Origin: Rhodoblastus acidophilus
Lineage (GTDB): Bacteria; Pseudomonadota; Alphaproteobacteria; Rhizobiales; Beijerinckiaceae
Assembly: GCF_025961575.1 (NCBI RefSeq)
Contig: NZ_JAOQNX010000001.1
Span: 208,336-272,335 of the forward strand
Length of the DNA: 64,000 bases
Direction of reading: 5' to 3'
The notes under the pieces were generated by a model that was given only the letters and a program-made list of their open reading frames with translations, searched no databases and was not told the origin of the DNA. This document shows positions 48,252-57,574 of this stretch, piece by piece (the first letter of the stretch is position 1; every line of letters starts with the position of its first letter). The position numbers and the translations under genes are program-made.

Positions 48252-49736
48252 ATGACTTCGACCGTTCTGATCGCCGACGATGATCCGGTTCAGCGCCGCC
48301 TGCTCGAAGCGATGGTGCGCCGTTTCGGATATGACGTCGAATCGGTGGACGGCGGCGAGCCGGCGCTCGATCGTCTGCAAGCGGCCGAGAAACCGCCCGT
48401 CGATCTGCTGATTCTCGACCTGGTGATGCCCGACCTCGACGGGATGGGCGTGCTCGGACGCATGCGCGAACGGGGGATCACCACGCCGGTGATCGTGCAG
48501 ACGGCCCACGGCTCCATTGAAACAGTGATTTCGGCCATGCGCGCCGGCGCGCTCGATTTCGTCGTCAAGCCGGTCGGCGCCGAGCGCCTGCAAATCTCGA
48601 TCAAGAACGCCCTGCGCTTCGACGCGCTGGAGGACGAGATCCGCCGCATCGGCCGCAAGGCGGCGGGCGCGCTGACGTTCAAGGACATTTTCACGCGCTC
48701 GGAAGACATGATGCGGGCCGTTCGCCTCGGCGAGCGCGCCGCCAAGTCGAACATTCCCGTGCTGATCGAAGGCGAATCCGGCGTCGGCAAGGAATTGATG
48801 GCCCGCGCGATCCAGGGCGGTTCGGACCGGAAGGGCAAGCCGTTCGTCACCGTCAATTGCGGGGCGCTGCCGCACAATCTGGTCGAATCCATTCTATTCG
48901 GCCACGAGAAGGGGGCGTTTACCGGCGCCACGGAAAAACACACCGGAAAATTCGTCGAGGCCAATGGCGGAACTATTTTCCTCGACGAGGTCGGGGAATT
49001 GCCTCTGGACGCCCAGGTCAAGCTCTTGCGCGCCTTGCAGGAAGGCGAAATTGACCCGGTGGGCGCGCGCAAAAGTGTGCGCGTCGACGTGCGGCTGATC
49101 TCCGCCACCAACAAGAATTTGATCGAACTGGTGAAAAGAGGCGAATTCCGCGAGGATCTCTATTACCGGCTCAACGTCTTCCCGATTTCCATCCCGCCGC
49201 TGCGCAACCGCCGCGCCGACGTGCCCGATCTCGCCCGCCGGTTTCTTGCCCGTTTTGCGGCGGAGGAGGGCAAGCGCCTGCGCGGGCTGACCGCCGAGAC
49301 CCTGTCGCTGCTGTCCACCTATGATTGGCCCGGAAACGTCCGCCAGCTCGAAAACGCTCTGTTCCGTGCGGTGGTGCTGTCTGATGGCGATGAATTGACC
49401 GTCGCGGAATTCCCGCAAATCGCCGCCCATGTCGAAGGTTTTGACGTGCGCGTGCCGCCCGCGCCCGCGCCGGTCGGGATGGCGCCAACCCAGCGCGAGA
49501 TCGTCCGCGTCGAGGTGCGCGACCCCAACGTGCTGCGCCTGCTCGACGAGAACGGCGACGTGCGCAAGCTTGAGGCGCTTGAAGAGGACGTGATCCGCTT
49601 CGCCCTCACGCACTATCGTGGGCAGATGTCGGAAATGGCCCGGAAACTCGGGATCGGGCGCTCGACGTTGTACCGCAAGATGAAGGATTTCGGCTTGGCC
49701 GACGAGAATAGTGGCGGCGGCGCCGACGCCGCGTAA
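48252..49736 (+). CDS. Sigma-54-dependent response regulator, NtrC type (orphan)
   Basis: A 494-residue three-domain protein: receiver (phospho-acceptor Asp56 in LILDLVMPDL, Lys in VVKPVG), AAA+ domain (Walker A GESGVGKE near residue 176, GAFTGATEKH near 220, which contacts sigma-54) and a Fis-type helix-turn-helix (MARKLGIGRSTLYRKMKDFG at the end). No histidine kinase is adjacent. ATG 48252 sits 10 bases after GAAAGTG. Upstream TTAA-CATCGCA-TTTAC (48176-48191) is a near CtrA box. Targets unknown. Confidence 0.93.
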   Translation: MTSTVLIADDDPVQRRLLEAMVRRFGYDVESVDGGEPALDRLQAAEKPPVDLLILDLVMPDLDGMGVLGRMRERGITTPVIVQTAHGSIETVISAMRAGALDFVVKPVGAERLQISIKNALRFDALEDEIRRIGRKAAGALTFKDIFTRSEDMMRAVRLGERAAKSNIPVLIEGESGVGKELMARAIQGGSDRKGKPFVTVNCGALPHNLVESILFGHEKGAFTGATEKHTGKFVEANGGTIFLDEVGELPLDAQVKLLRALQEGEIDPVGARKSVRVDVRLISATNKNLIELVKRGEFREDLYYRLNVFPISIPPLRNRRADVPDLARRFLARFAAEEGKRLRGLTAETLSLLSTYDWPGNVRQLENALFRAVVLSDGDELTVAEFPQIAAHVEGFDVRVPPAPAPVGMAPTQREIVRVEVRDPNVLRLLDENGDVRKLEALEEDVIRFALTHYRGQMSEMARKLGIGRSTLYRKMKDFGLADENSGGGADAA

Positions 49737-49848
49737 AAAATTCGTGCGCGTGGCCGACGCGCCTTGCATTTGCCGTTCGATCGGCTCTTGATAGGGGCGT
49801 GTCTGCCCCGGTCAAGGTGTCGTCGTGCGGCCGACATGGGGTTCACAG

Positions 49849-51369
49849 ATGAAATCGCCTGTCGATGTCTCGGCGCGCGCCAGGGCGGAAGCCCTTGGCA
49901 AGGCCGCTTTTCTCGCGTTGACCCTGGTCGTTTCGGCCAGCGGAAACGTTCGCGGCCAGACGGCTGACACGACCGGCTCGATCCCGGACGTCGCCCCGCA
50001 AGCCAAGAGCGAAGACGTAAAGAGCGAAGACGTCAAGGCCGACGAGGCCAAGCCTGACAGCGCGCCAGAGGCCGCCGGGCCGCAAAAGCCCGCCGTCAAT
50101 ACCGCCATCCGCGCGGCGCTCACGCGCGCGGCGACGCAATCCATGTCCGCTGATCGACAGGCGGTGCTGCGCGCCGTCGACGCTTTTTACGCCGAACATG
50201 GCGACGCGCCGATTTTCTTCGGCGCAGGCGGATGGACCGCCCAGGCGCGCGGCGTGTTCGACCGATTGCAAAAGGCCCCAGAAGACGGTCTCGACCTGCG
50301 CGCCTGGCGCGTCTTCTCGCTTGATGCGGGGCCGGATAACGCACTCGCCACGGGTGAGGTCGCACTGGCCCAGGCGGTCGCGGCCTATGCGTTCCAGGCC
50401 AGCGGCGGCCGCATCGCGCCAGCGCGCATCAGCAAGCTGATCGACCGCAAGCCGGAGGTGGTTTCAGCGGCGAAAGCGCTGGAGGAGACGGCGGGCGCGG
50501 CGGATGCGGATGCGCGACTGGCGTCTTACAATCCCACGCACCCCGGCTATCGCGCCCTGCGCGACAAGCTGGCGAGCCTGCGCGAAGGCCCGATCGTGCT
50601 CGCCGAACGCGAGCCCGCGAGTTCGAAGCGACGCGCCAGCGACGCGCGCGCCCCCATCGCCGCCGCCATGACCAAGGCGGCGCAGGAAGCCGATCTTCTC
50701 GCGAATATGGAAATGTGGCGCTGGATGCCTCGCGAACTCGGGGCGGACCGGATCATGGTCAATGTCCCCGAATTCACGGCGCGCCTCTATCGCGGCGAGA
50801 CGCTGGTTGCCACGCACCGGATCGTCGTCGGCAAGCCGAACACGCCGACGCCGCTGTTTTCCGATGAAATGCAATATCTGGTGGTCAATCCCGCCTGGTA
50901 CGTGCCGCAGAGCATCATCCGCAACGAATGGGGCGGCCGGGCCCAGTCCGGTTTCGATGTGGTCTACCAGAACGGAATGATGTTCGCGCGGCAGCCGCCG
51001 GGCGAGCGCAACGCGCTGGGACGGCTGAAATTCATCTTCCCCAACCGCTATGCGGTCTACATGCATGACACGCCGTCGCGGCATCTGTTTTCGCAGGCGA
51101 AGCGGGCCTTCAGCCACGGCTGCATGCGCGTCGACCAGCCCTTGGCCTGGGCCGTCGCCATCCTTGGCGGCCCGCAAAACGGCTGGACCGAGCAGCGCAT
51201 CGAAAAAATGTATGGCAAGAGCGAGCGGCGCATCAACCTGCCGTCGCCGCTGCCGGTCCACATCGGCTATTTCACCCGGACGGTCGATGATTACGGCCAG
51301 CTTCATGCCTTCGACGATGTCTACGGCTATGCGGCGGAAGTGAAGAAGCGGCTGGGCGTTGGGGGATAA
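49849..51369 (+). CDS. L,D-transpeptidase, YcbB/LdtD-like
   Basis: About 506 residues from ATG 49849 (a start at 49825 adds 8). The N-terminus has a weak signal-like hydrophobic stretch (KAAFLALTLVVSASG), a disordered Asp/Glu/Lys part (SEDVKSEDVKADEAK), a scaffold region and then a YkuD catalytic domain with SHGCMRVDQPL (Cys near residue 430). YcbB-type enzymes cross-link peptidoglycan peptides between meso-DAP residues. Convergent with a hypothetical secreted gene. No ribosome site of note was seen. Confidence 0.88.
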   Translation: MKSPVDVSARARAEALGKAAFLALTLVVSASGNVRGQTADTTGSIPDVAPQAKSEDVKSEDVKADEAKPDSAPEAAGPQKPAVNTAIRAALTRAATQSMSADRQAVLRAVDAFYAEHGDAPIFFGAGGWTAQARGVFDRLQKAPEDGLDLRAWRVFSLDAGPDNALATGEVALAQAVAAYAFQASGGRIAPARISKLIDRKPEVVSAAKALEETAGAADADARLASYNPTHPGYRALRDKLASLREGPIVLAEREPASSKRRASDARAPIAAAMTKAAQEADLLANMEMWRWMPRELGADRIMVNVPEFTARLYRGETLVATHRIVVGKPNTPTPLFSDEMQYLVVNPAWYVPQSIIRNEWGGRAQSGFDVVYQNGMMFARQPPGERNALGRLKFIFPNRYAVYMHDTPSRHLFSQAKRAFSHGCMRVDQPLAWAVAILGGPQNGWTEQRIEKMYGKSERRINLPSPLPVHIGYFTRTVDDYGQLHAFDDVYGYAAEVKKRLGVGG

Positions 51370-51373
51370 TCGT

Positions 51374-51413
51374 CCCCTCTCCCCGCGCCCGCGGAGAGAG
51401 GGCGGCGCGCCTC
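51374..51413. terminator. Inverted repeat/terminator between convergent genes
   Basis: CCCCTCTCCCCGCGCCCGCGGAGAGAGGGCG forms a stem (CCCTCTCCGCG / CGCGGAGAGGG with mismatches) between the stops of the L,D-transpeptidase and the convergent secreted-protein gene. It resembles the alphaproteobacterial spacer repeat also seen near 44711. Confidence 0.5.
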
Positions 51414-51414
51414 C

Positions 51415-53034
51415 TCAAAGGCTCTTCGCGTTGCCCTTCAGAATGGTGTAGCGCTTGCCGTCGCCATCCTCGTCGATGAACGTGGCGATGTCTCCGGCGA
51501 CTTCGACCTTGTAACAGGTCTCCTCCTTCTCGCCCGGGAAGATAAAGCAGACGTTTTCGCCGCGTACGATCCACTTGCCGGTCGCGGTCTCGTCATCGTC
51601 GAGCTGTTTGACCACGCCGTTGGGCGCGTAGAATTCGCTGAGCGGCAGTCCGTCTGAATCCTTGCCCGAAACGGTGTTGCCGACGAGCGCGCTCCAGGCG
51701 GCCAGACCCGTGAGTTTTTGCGCCGGCGCGGGCTCGGCCGCTTGCGCCAGAGTCGACGACGGCGCGGCAGGCGCAGTCAACGGCGGCGCCGAGCCGTCGG
51801 CAGCCGCCGCCACGTCGAAGCGCGCGACCACCTGCGCAGGATCGTTGATCCCTTGCAATTCCGAGATTTTCGGAGCGGGCGCTTTGGCGTTGAACGACAG
51901 GGTCAGGTTCTTGCCATTCGCGATGAACTTGAGCAGTCCCTGCGACAGCGTCGCGGCGGCGGGAATGTTCGGCGCCAGCAGCGGCCCCTGCGCCGCGATC
52001 ATGCTCCAGTCCGCCTTGACCGCGTCCGGCGTCTGGCTTTTTGAAAGCGCCGTCAGCGCCACCGCCTTTTCGAGCGCGCCGGCGTTGACTAGCTTCAGCT
52101 GGACCGATTGAACCTCGGAGGCCTGGATCGCGGCGGAGGTCGCCGCCGCGTCGCCGCCAAAAGCAGCCTTTTCGACGCCGCCCAGTTTCGCGCTGACGCC
52201 AATCGAACCGAGCTTGGCGAAATCGAGCGAGTAATCGTCGAGCACAAAGGTTTTGGTCGCGGCCTGGTAGGCGCCGGCGAATTTCATGGTGGCTTCGATC
52301 TTGTCATAGCCCAGCGCCGTCAGCGTGGCGCCGGCCTGCGAAGCCTTGGGCATGGCGACCGAAAAGCCGCTGGCGACGAACGAAGATTTTGCAGGCGTAT
52401 CGCCATCGAAGCTCTGTTCCGCCTCGGCCGAATTCAGATGAATCCGAATGAGGTTGCCGCCGTCGGCCCCCGCGGGCGTGTCCTTGTCCGGCGCGCTGAG
52501 ATCGAAGCCGCCCCAGGCGGCGCGGCTGATCCGCGCCTGCGCGGCCGACGCCTGGCCAGTCTTGATGGCCTCGGCGAGGTTGCGGATCTGCACGCCGTCA
52601 ACGGCGATCTTCTGGCTTTTGAAGGTGATCGCGCCGCCGGTGTCGCCGGGAATGTCCGCGTCGACGCCGCCCAGCGAAAGATGCGCGATGGCGCCCTGAT
52701 CGATCCCCTCGCCCGTCAGGTCGCGAAACACGATCGACCCCGGCTTGTCCGAGGTCGCGGTGGCTTCATTGACGGCGATGCGCGCGGCCTTGAGTTTTCC
52801 CACGAGGTCGGCCACGGCTTCGCGCGACAAGGCGCCGGAAAACAGCTTGTTCGCCTCTTCGGTGGTGAGGTTCGTATCGACGAGGTCGATATGCTTGAAC
52901 GTGATCTTGCTGTGCTCGCCCGTTGGCAGGGAAACGTTGTCGAGGGAGATGTCCGCGGCCTGCGCCAGCGCCGGCGCGGCGACGAGCAGGGCGAGGCTGA
53001 CGAACGAAGGCGAGCGGAAGCTGATCATCGGCAA
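51415..53034 (-). CDS. Hypothetical secreted two-part protein
   Basis: A 539-residue protein. The signal peptide is FRSPSFVSLALLVAAPALAQ, then A. The first 400 residues look like an extended beta-rich, AsmA-like domain, rich in repeated FxxxG-type strands (FRDLTGEGIDQGAIAHLSLG). A second domain near residues 440-535 (WSALVGNTVSGKDSDGLP, then FYAPNGVVKQLDD and WIVRGENVCFIF) with two Cys resembles a small lipocalin-like lid. Linker is Ala/Pro-rich. Function unknown; the second domain may act alone in relatives. Confidence 0.7.
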   Translation of the reverse strand: MPMISFRSPSFVSLALLVAAPALAQAADISLDNVSLPTGEHSKITFKHIDLVDTNLTTEEANKLFSGALSREAVADLVGKLKAARIAVNEATATSDKPGSIVFRDLTGEGIDQGAIAHLSLGGVDADIPGDTGGAITFKSQKIAVDGVQIRNLAEAIKTGQASAAQARISRAAWGGFDLSAPDKDTPAGADGGNLIRIHLNSAEAEQSFDGDTPAKSSFVASGFSVAMPKASQAGATLTALGYDKIEATMKFAGAYQAATKTFVLDDYSLDFAKLGSIGVSAKLGGVEKAAFGGDAAATSAAIQASEVQSVQLKLVNAGALEKAVALTALSKSQTPDAVKADWSMIAAQGPLLAPNIPAAATLSQGLLKFIANGKNLTLSFNAKAPAPKISELQGINDPAQVVARFDVAAAADGSAPPLTAPAAPSSTLAQAAEPAPAQKLTGLAAWSALVGNTVSGKDSDGLPLSEFYAPNGVVKQLDDDETATGKWIVRGENVCFIFPGEKEETCYKVEVAGDIATFIDEDGDGKRYTILKGNAKSL

Positions 53035-53289
53035 TCCTTGATTCGGGCGGGGTCCACCCGTGGGAGACGAAACGACTTTAGAGGGACGGCGCGGCCCGCG
53101 TCAAAACGACGCTACGGCGCGGCGCCCGCGACAATGCGGCGACAAGCGCCGTCCCCGTCTTGGGCGTGGCTTTTTCCCATCGGCTGGTGTAAGGGTTGCC
53201 TCCGAAACTAAGCGTTAACGAATATCGTCAATGGTTCGTAAAACCTGAGCGGACGCCAATGCGCGCCGGACGAGCCGATTGGAGCGCGA

Positions 53290-54954
53290 TTGATCTTGGC
53301 GAACCTCAAGACCGCTTTTTTTCGAGCACACACGAAGGCCAACAAAATTCGCTGGCGCGGACGCGCCAAAACCTTCGCAGCGCTGCTCGCCGCATTTTCG
53401 ACGCTTGCGCCCAACGCGCTGGAATCCGCCGCCGCCAACGGCGACACCCGCACGCTCTTTCTCTATCATTCCCACAGCAAGGAAACCATCGCGGCGACCT
53501 TCCGGGTCAACGGACATTACGACGCGGCGACGCTGGAGAAACTGAACTGGTTCCTGCGCGACTGGCGCAATGACGAACCGACCCATATGGACCCCAAGCT
53601 GTTCGACGTGCTGTGGGAGGCCTATCGCTCGGCTGACCGCATGGGTCCCGACGATCCCATCGTCGTGGTCTCGGCCTATCGTTGTCCCTCGACCAACGCC
53701 ATGCTGCGCCGGCGTTCTCGCGCCGTGGCCAAACATTCGCAGCACATGCTCGGCAAGGCGATGGACACGACCATCCCGGGCCTGTCCATGGCGCGGATTC
53801 GCGAGATCGGCATGCGCATGCAGCGCGGCGGCGTCGGCTATTATCCCAATGCCGGCACCCCCTTCGTGCATCTCGACGTCGGCGGCGTGCGCCACTGGCC
53901 GCGCATGACCTACGAGCAGCTCGCGCAATTGTTTCCGGACGGAAAGACCGTTCATATTCCGAGCAACGGCAAACTGCTGCCAGGCTATGAGGAAGCCCGC
54001 GCGGAAATTCTGGCGCGCGGCGGCGAGGCCATTTCGGTCGCCGAGGCGCAAAGCTCGGGCGGGATTCGCGGCTTTTTCGCCGCCTTGTTCGGCGGCGGCG
54101 ACGACGAGGACGAAGCGCGGCAAGTCGCGTCCGCCCAACCGAGCCGCGCCGCCGGTCGCAACGCGCGCCGGCAGGTCGCCGACGGCGGCGAGGACGACGA
54201 GGGCGGCGCGCCGCTCGAACCGCAACGCCGCATCATGGCCAAGGCCGAGACCAATTTGCCGCGCGGCGAAACTTTTATGGGCGCCCCGCCCGCGGTCAGC
54301 CCCGCGCCGGCTCCGGCCGCCGCGCCGCCGCCCGCCGCCGTTCAGCCCGCGAGGCTCGAACCAGCTGAGACGGACGCCCGGCCGGAGGCGCCCAAGCCGC
54401 AGCCCATCGAGGAAGAGGCCAAGGACGACCAGCCGCATCCGCTGGACAGCGCTCCGCTTCCGCCCAAACGTCCCGCCGCGCTGGACGAGCTGGTCGCCGA
54501 TGCGCCGACGCCGCCGCCCCGGCCTGTGGACCTCGCCGCATTGCCGTCGGTCATCACCCATGGCGGCAGCTTCCCCAAGCTGCGCCCCAGCGACGCCGGC
54601 GCGCCCCTCGCCTACGCCACGCCGGCGCGGCCCCAGGACAATCGCCCCCAGGACAATTCCGCCCCGCTGCCGCCGCCGCGGCCCTCCCTGCAAGCCCTGA
54701 GGCCCGCCGCCGCGGCCAAGGCCGAGCAGACGCGCGGGACCCCGCCCATGGCGCCGGCGCGTGTCGACCGGGCCGCACTCGCGCCCATGCTGGCGCCGAC
54801 GGCCCATCGCGCCGGGGCCGCCGCGGCGCCGGCGCTGCGGGCCGCAGCCAAGGTCGATCCGCTCGCGGCAACCCCCGTCGCCGGCGCGCCCACGCGCTTC
54901 GGCGCCAAGCCCGACACGCTGGACCACCGGACCTTCAGCCGGACCCAGGACTGA
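53290..54954 (+). CDS. DUF882 (M15-like) murein peptidase, exported
   Basis: A 554-residue protein. It starts with TTG 53290 preceded by GGAG at 5 bases. A signal region (FAALLAAFSTLAPNALESAA) leads to a DUF882 domain (YcbK-like, M15_2) with SAYRCPSTNAMLRRRS, KHSQHMLGKAMD and FVHLDVGGVRHW, containing the zinc His-x-Asp-His set. Residues about 240-550 are a Pro/Ala/Gln-rich disordered tail with PPKRPAALDELVADAPTPPP. It probably cleaves or modifies peptidoglycan peptides; substrate not established. Confidence 0.87.
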   Translation: MILANLKTAFFRAHTKANKIRWRGRAKTFAALLAAFSTLAPNALESAAANGDTRTLFLYHSHSKETIAATFRVNGHYDAATLEKLNWFLRDWRNDEPTHMDPKLFDVLWEAYRSADRMGPDDPIVVVSAYRCPSTNAMLRRRSRAVAKHSQHMLGKAMDTTIPGLSMARIREIGMRMQRGGVGYYPNAGTPFVHLDVGGVRHWPRMTYEQLAQLFPDGKTVHIPSNGKLLPGYEEARAEILARGGEAISVAEAQSSGGIRGFFAALFGGGDDEDEARQVASAQPSRAAGRNARRQVADGGEDDEGGAPLEPQRRIMAKAETNLPRGETFMGAPPAVSPAPAPAAAPPPAAVQPARLEPAETDARPEAPKPQPIEEEAKDDQPHPLDSAPLPPKRPAALDELVADAPTPPPRPVDLAALPSVITHGGSFPKLRPSDAGAPLAYATPARPQDNRPQDNSAPLPPPRPSLQALRPAAAAKAEQTRGTPPMAPARVDRAALAPMLAPTAHRAGAAAAPALRAAAKVDPLAATPVAGAPTRFGAKPDTLDHRTFSRTQD

Positions 54955-54970
54955 GTTGCGCCAAGCATGG

Positions 54971-54986
54971 TTAACGTCACATTAAC
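54971..54986 (+). promoter_or_regulatory. Perfect CtrA-type box upstream of small ORF and SGNH hydrolase
   Basis: TTAA-CGTCACA-TTAAC matches the CtrA consensus exactly. It is 17 bases after the DUF882 stop and 49 bases before the small gene at 55035, so it is placed to act on the genes that follow. Confidence 0.65.
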
Positions 54987-55034
54987 CTTTGCGTCCCATC
55001 CTCCCACCTGGTTCGACTGACTTCGCGAGGCGCC

Positions 55035-55226
55035 GTGATCCTTGCTCCCATCGACAGCCGCGAGTTCGCTTACGTCCGCAGCCAACGCCGCACGGATCCG
55101 GCGGCTTGCCGTCTGGCCCCCCTCTTTCGTCTGATCCTGATGGTCCTCCTCGGCGGCTCCCTCGCCTTCGTGGCGCTTGACGCCCGAAGCAGCCATGCCG
55201 CAGCTCCTGCCGCGATAACGCGCTGA
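55035..55226 (+). CDS. Small membrane protein, 63 residues
   Basis: GTG 55035 is preceded by GCGAGG (4 bases earlier). The product has basic residues (YVRSQRRTD), one transmembrane segment (FRLILMVLLGGSLAFVALDA) and a short Ala-rich tail, and ends 41 bases before the SGNH hydrolase gene. No family recognised. It is kept because of its clean RBS, single-span layout and position behind a CtrA-type box. Confidence 0.45.
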   Translation: MILAPIDSREFAYVRSQRRTDPAACRLAPLFRLILMVLLGGSLAFVALDARSSHAAAPAAITR

Positions 55227-55267
55227 AGAGTCTCGCCTCGTCTCGGGAAAAAGGCTATAAGAAGCGC

Positions 55268-56503
55268 ATGCTGCGCTTTCTGATCCGCCGCCGCCGTTTG
55301 CTTGCGCTCGTGTGCGCGCTGTCGCTCGCCGGTCCGGCCGAGGCGCAGGACGCCATATCCGATTTCTTCGGCACGCTTTTCGGCGGACGTCCGTCAAACA
55401 CGCAGCGCTACCGCCCGCGTGTTGCGCGCCCCCCGCAAATCCGCCCCAAGGTCCGAGCCGCGCCGCATCCGCGCGAGCGCCGCATCGCCAAGGAAAACCC
55501 CGCGCGTCCGGCCGAGGCGCAAGGCGCTGGCGCCGTCGTTCCACAAGCGGGAGATCAGGCGGCGCAACAGCAGCAAGGCAGTTTCGTCGTCGCGGTGCTC
55601 GGCGATTCCGAGGCGGCGATTCTCGCCAGAGGTCTCGAGGACGCTTTTTCGGGGGATCGCCGGGTGCTCGTCCTCAACAAGGCGCAGGACGACAGCGGTC
55701 TGGTCCGCGACGACTTCTACGACTGGCGCAAGGGCGCGACGGCCCTGCTCGAAGGGCCGCAGCGCGTCGACATGGCGGTGATGCAGATCGGCGTCAACGA
55801 CAATCAGGCCCTGCGTCAGGACGCGGGACGCGCGCTGGAGCCCTTGTCCAAGGAATTCAACGAGGCTTACGCCCGACGCGTGGAGGAAATCGCAGCATTC
55901 TTCCGCGACAAGAACGTGCCGCTGGTCTGGGTCGGCCTGCCGATCATGCGCAACGCCGCCCTGTCGAAAGCGGCGCTCATCTTCAACGACATCGCCAAGC
56001 AGAACGCGACCGCCGCCGGGGCGCATTACGTCGACCTCTGGGAGGCGTTTTCCGACGTCAATTCTGTCTACAAGGCGTCGGGACCGGATGTGAATGGCGC
56101 GATCGTCCGACTGCGCAGCGCCGATGGCGTCCATTTCAGTCCGGCCGGCGCGCGCAAGGCCGCCTATTTCGTCGAACCGGAAATCAAGAAGGTTCTGGCG
56201 TCGCTTCAGACGGCGCCGCCCACGCAGCCGGAACAGCCCGCCGCCGTTTCGCCCGACGCGCCAGCTCAACCCGCCGCGCCCGGCGGAACGGAGCCGGCGG
56301 TCGCCGCGCCCCAGCCGCCTCCCGCCCCGACCCTTGTCGGCAAGGTTCTGCCCTTGAACGATCAGGCGCTTTCTCCGGGCGGCTCGCTCGCCAGCCTGCC
56401 TGCGCCAGCGAATGTCACCCGTCCCCCCGGCGCCCCGGCGAAAGCCGGCCGCGCCGACGATTTCTCCTGGCCCGCGAAGGACGCGGCCGCGCCGCAGAAA
56501 TGA
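55268..56503 (+). CDS. SGNH/GDSL hydrolase, DUF459 type, secreted
   Basis: A 411-residue protein. A signal peptide RRRRLLALVCALSLAGPAEA precedes an Arg-rich region and a hydrolase domain: AVLGDSEAAIL (block I Ser), IGVNDNQAL (block III Asn) and DGVHFSPAGARKAAYF (block V Asp-x2-His). DUF459 members act on the cell envelope, probably as acetyl-esterases on surface polysaccharide or peptidoglycan. The C-terminal 100 residues are Pro/Ala-rich. Substrate unknown. Confidence 0.9.
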   Translation: MLRFLIRRRRLLALVCALSLAGPAEAQDAISDFFGTLFGGRPSNTQRYRPRVARPPQIRPKVRAAPHPRERRIAKENPARPAEAQGAGAVVPQAGDQAAQQQQGSFVVAVLGDSEAAILARGLEDAFSGDRRVLVLNKAQDDSGLVRDDFYDWRKGATALLEGPQRVDMAVMQIGVNDNQALRQDAGRALEPLSKEFNEAYARRVEEIAAFFRDKNVPLVWVGLPIMRNAALSKAALIFNDIAKQNATAAGAHYVDLWEAFSDVNSVYKASGPDVNGAIVRLRSADGVHFSPAGARKAAYFVEPEIKKVLASLQTAPPTQPEQPAAVSPDAPAQPAAPGGTEPAVAAPQPPPAPTLVGKVLPLNDQALSPGGSLASLPAPANVTRPPGAPAKAGRADDFSWPAKDAAAPQK

Positions 56504-57484
56504 TCAAGACGCAAGCGGGGTGATAACCGCGGCGGTGAAATCCATTACCCGTTCGCCCCGCTGGTTGACGGCGGTATTGAGGCTCTGAACCAGACCCAGC
56601 CCCGGTTTCGAGATCGGGCGTTTCGCGATCACCTGGGTGGAGAAGCGGATGCGGTCGCCGACCAGCACCGGCTTGCGCCAGACCAGATTCGCAAATCCCG
56701 GCGAGGCGCGGCTCGGCACCTCGCCGCCCGCCGCCTCCCGCCGCAGCGCAATGAACTGGCGCATCCAGCAGCAAGCCGTTTGCAGGCCCGCCGCCGACAT
56801 GGCGCCGAGCACGTGATTTTTGCCCGCAGCTTCATCGAGATGGAAGGGGAACGGGTCGAAAGCTTGCGCATAGGCCCTGATGTAGGAAGCCGAAAACAGC
56901 TTTTCGCCCAGATCGGCGTAGGCGCCGACTTTTGCGCGCGCATAATCGTCGGGAAGAGCGGCAAGCCTATCGTCGATGCGCGGCGGCGGCGCAGGCGGGG
57001 CCGCACGGCGCGGTGATTCCGGCGGAAGCTCTTTGAGGGGCTCACGCCGGGCAAAAAGGGTCGAGCCGGTCTGCCGCATCACCTCGACGCTGTTCTGGTT
57101 GCGCAGGATCGTCTCGAACTTCACGATGCCGGCGTCAGGCCGGGAGCGCAGATCCGTCTTTTCCAACGTTCGGGTCTCTGCGCTGAGACAATCGCCGGGC
57201 CGCACCGGGGCGAGCCAGCGGTTATCCTCGATGCCAATCCCGGCAAGACAGGCGCTGCCGCCCAGCCAATCGTCCACCATCATCCGCATCAGGGCGGAAC
57301 AAGTGTGCCAGCCAGAGGCCGCGAGCCCGCCAAGCAGGGTGCGCTTCGCCAGTTCGGCGTCCATATGAAAGGTCTGCGCGTCATATTCCGCCGCGAAGCC
57401 GATGATAGCTTCCTCGGAAAAACCGTAGGCGCCATAGGTCCGCGTCTCCCCAGGCGCGAAATCTTCATAATGGATCAGGCTCAT
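56504..57484 (-). CDS. Tandem MaoC-like hot-dog dehydratase
   Basis: A 326-residue protein from ATG 57484 with two hot-dog domains. The first (residues about 1-150) carries SEEAIIGFAAEYDAQTFHMD, then GLAASGWHTCSALMR; the second (about 190-326) has IRAYAQAFDPFPFHLDEAA and SAAGLQTACCWMRQ. The D-x-FHxD helices suggest hydratase fold in both, with the second more similar to MaoC. Single-domain relatives have about 150 residues. Substrate is probably an acyl-CoA, but no pathway gene adjoins it. Confidence 0.85.
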   Translation of the reverse strand: MSLIHYEDFAPGETRTYGAYGFSEEAIIGFAAEYDAQTFHMDAELAKRTLLGGLAASGWHTCSALMRMMVDDWLGGSACLAGIGIEDNRWLAPVRPGDCLSAETRTLEKTDLRSRPDAGIVKFETILRNQNSVEVMRQTGSTLFARREPLKELPPESPRRAAPPAPPPRIDDRLAALPDDYARAKVGAYADLGEKLFSASYIRAYAQAFDPFPFHLDEAAGKNHVLGAMSAAGLQTACCWMRQFIALRREAAGGEVPSRASPGFANLVWRKPVLVGDRIRFSTQVIAKRPISKPGLGLVQSLNTAVNQRGERVMDFTAAVITPLAS

Positions 57485-57574
57485 GTGCGCGTCCCTTTTC
57501 GCCATCCTGCCGGCGCGGACCTGGATTGACAAGGAGCGCCGGCGCAAACAGCTTTTGCGCAAACGGAGAAGAAC

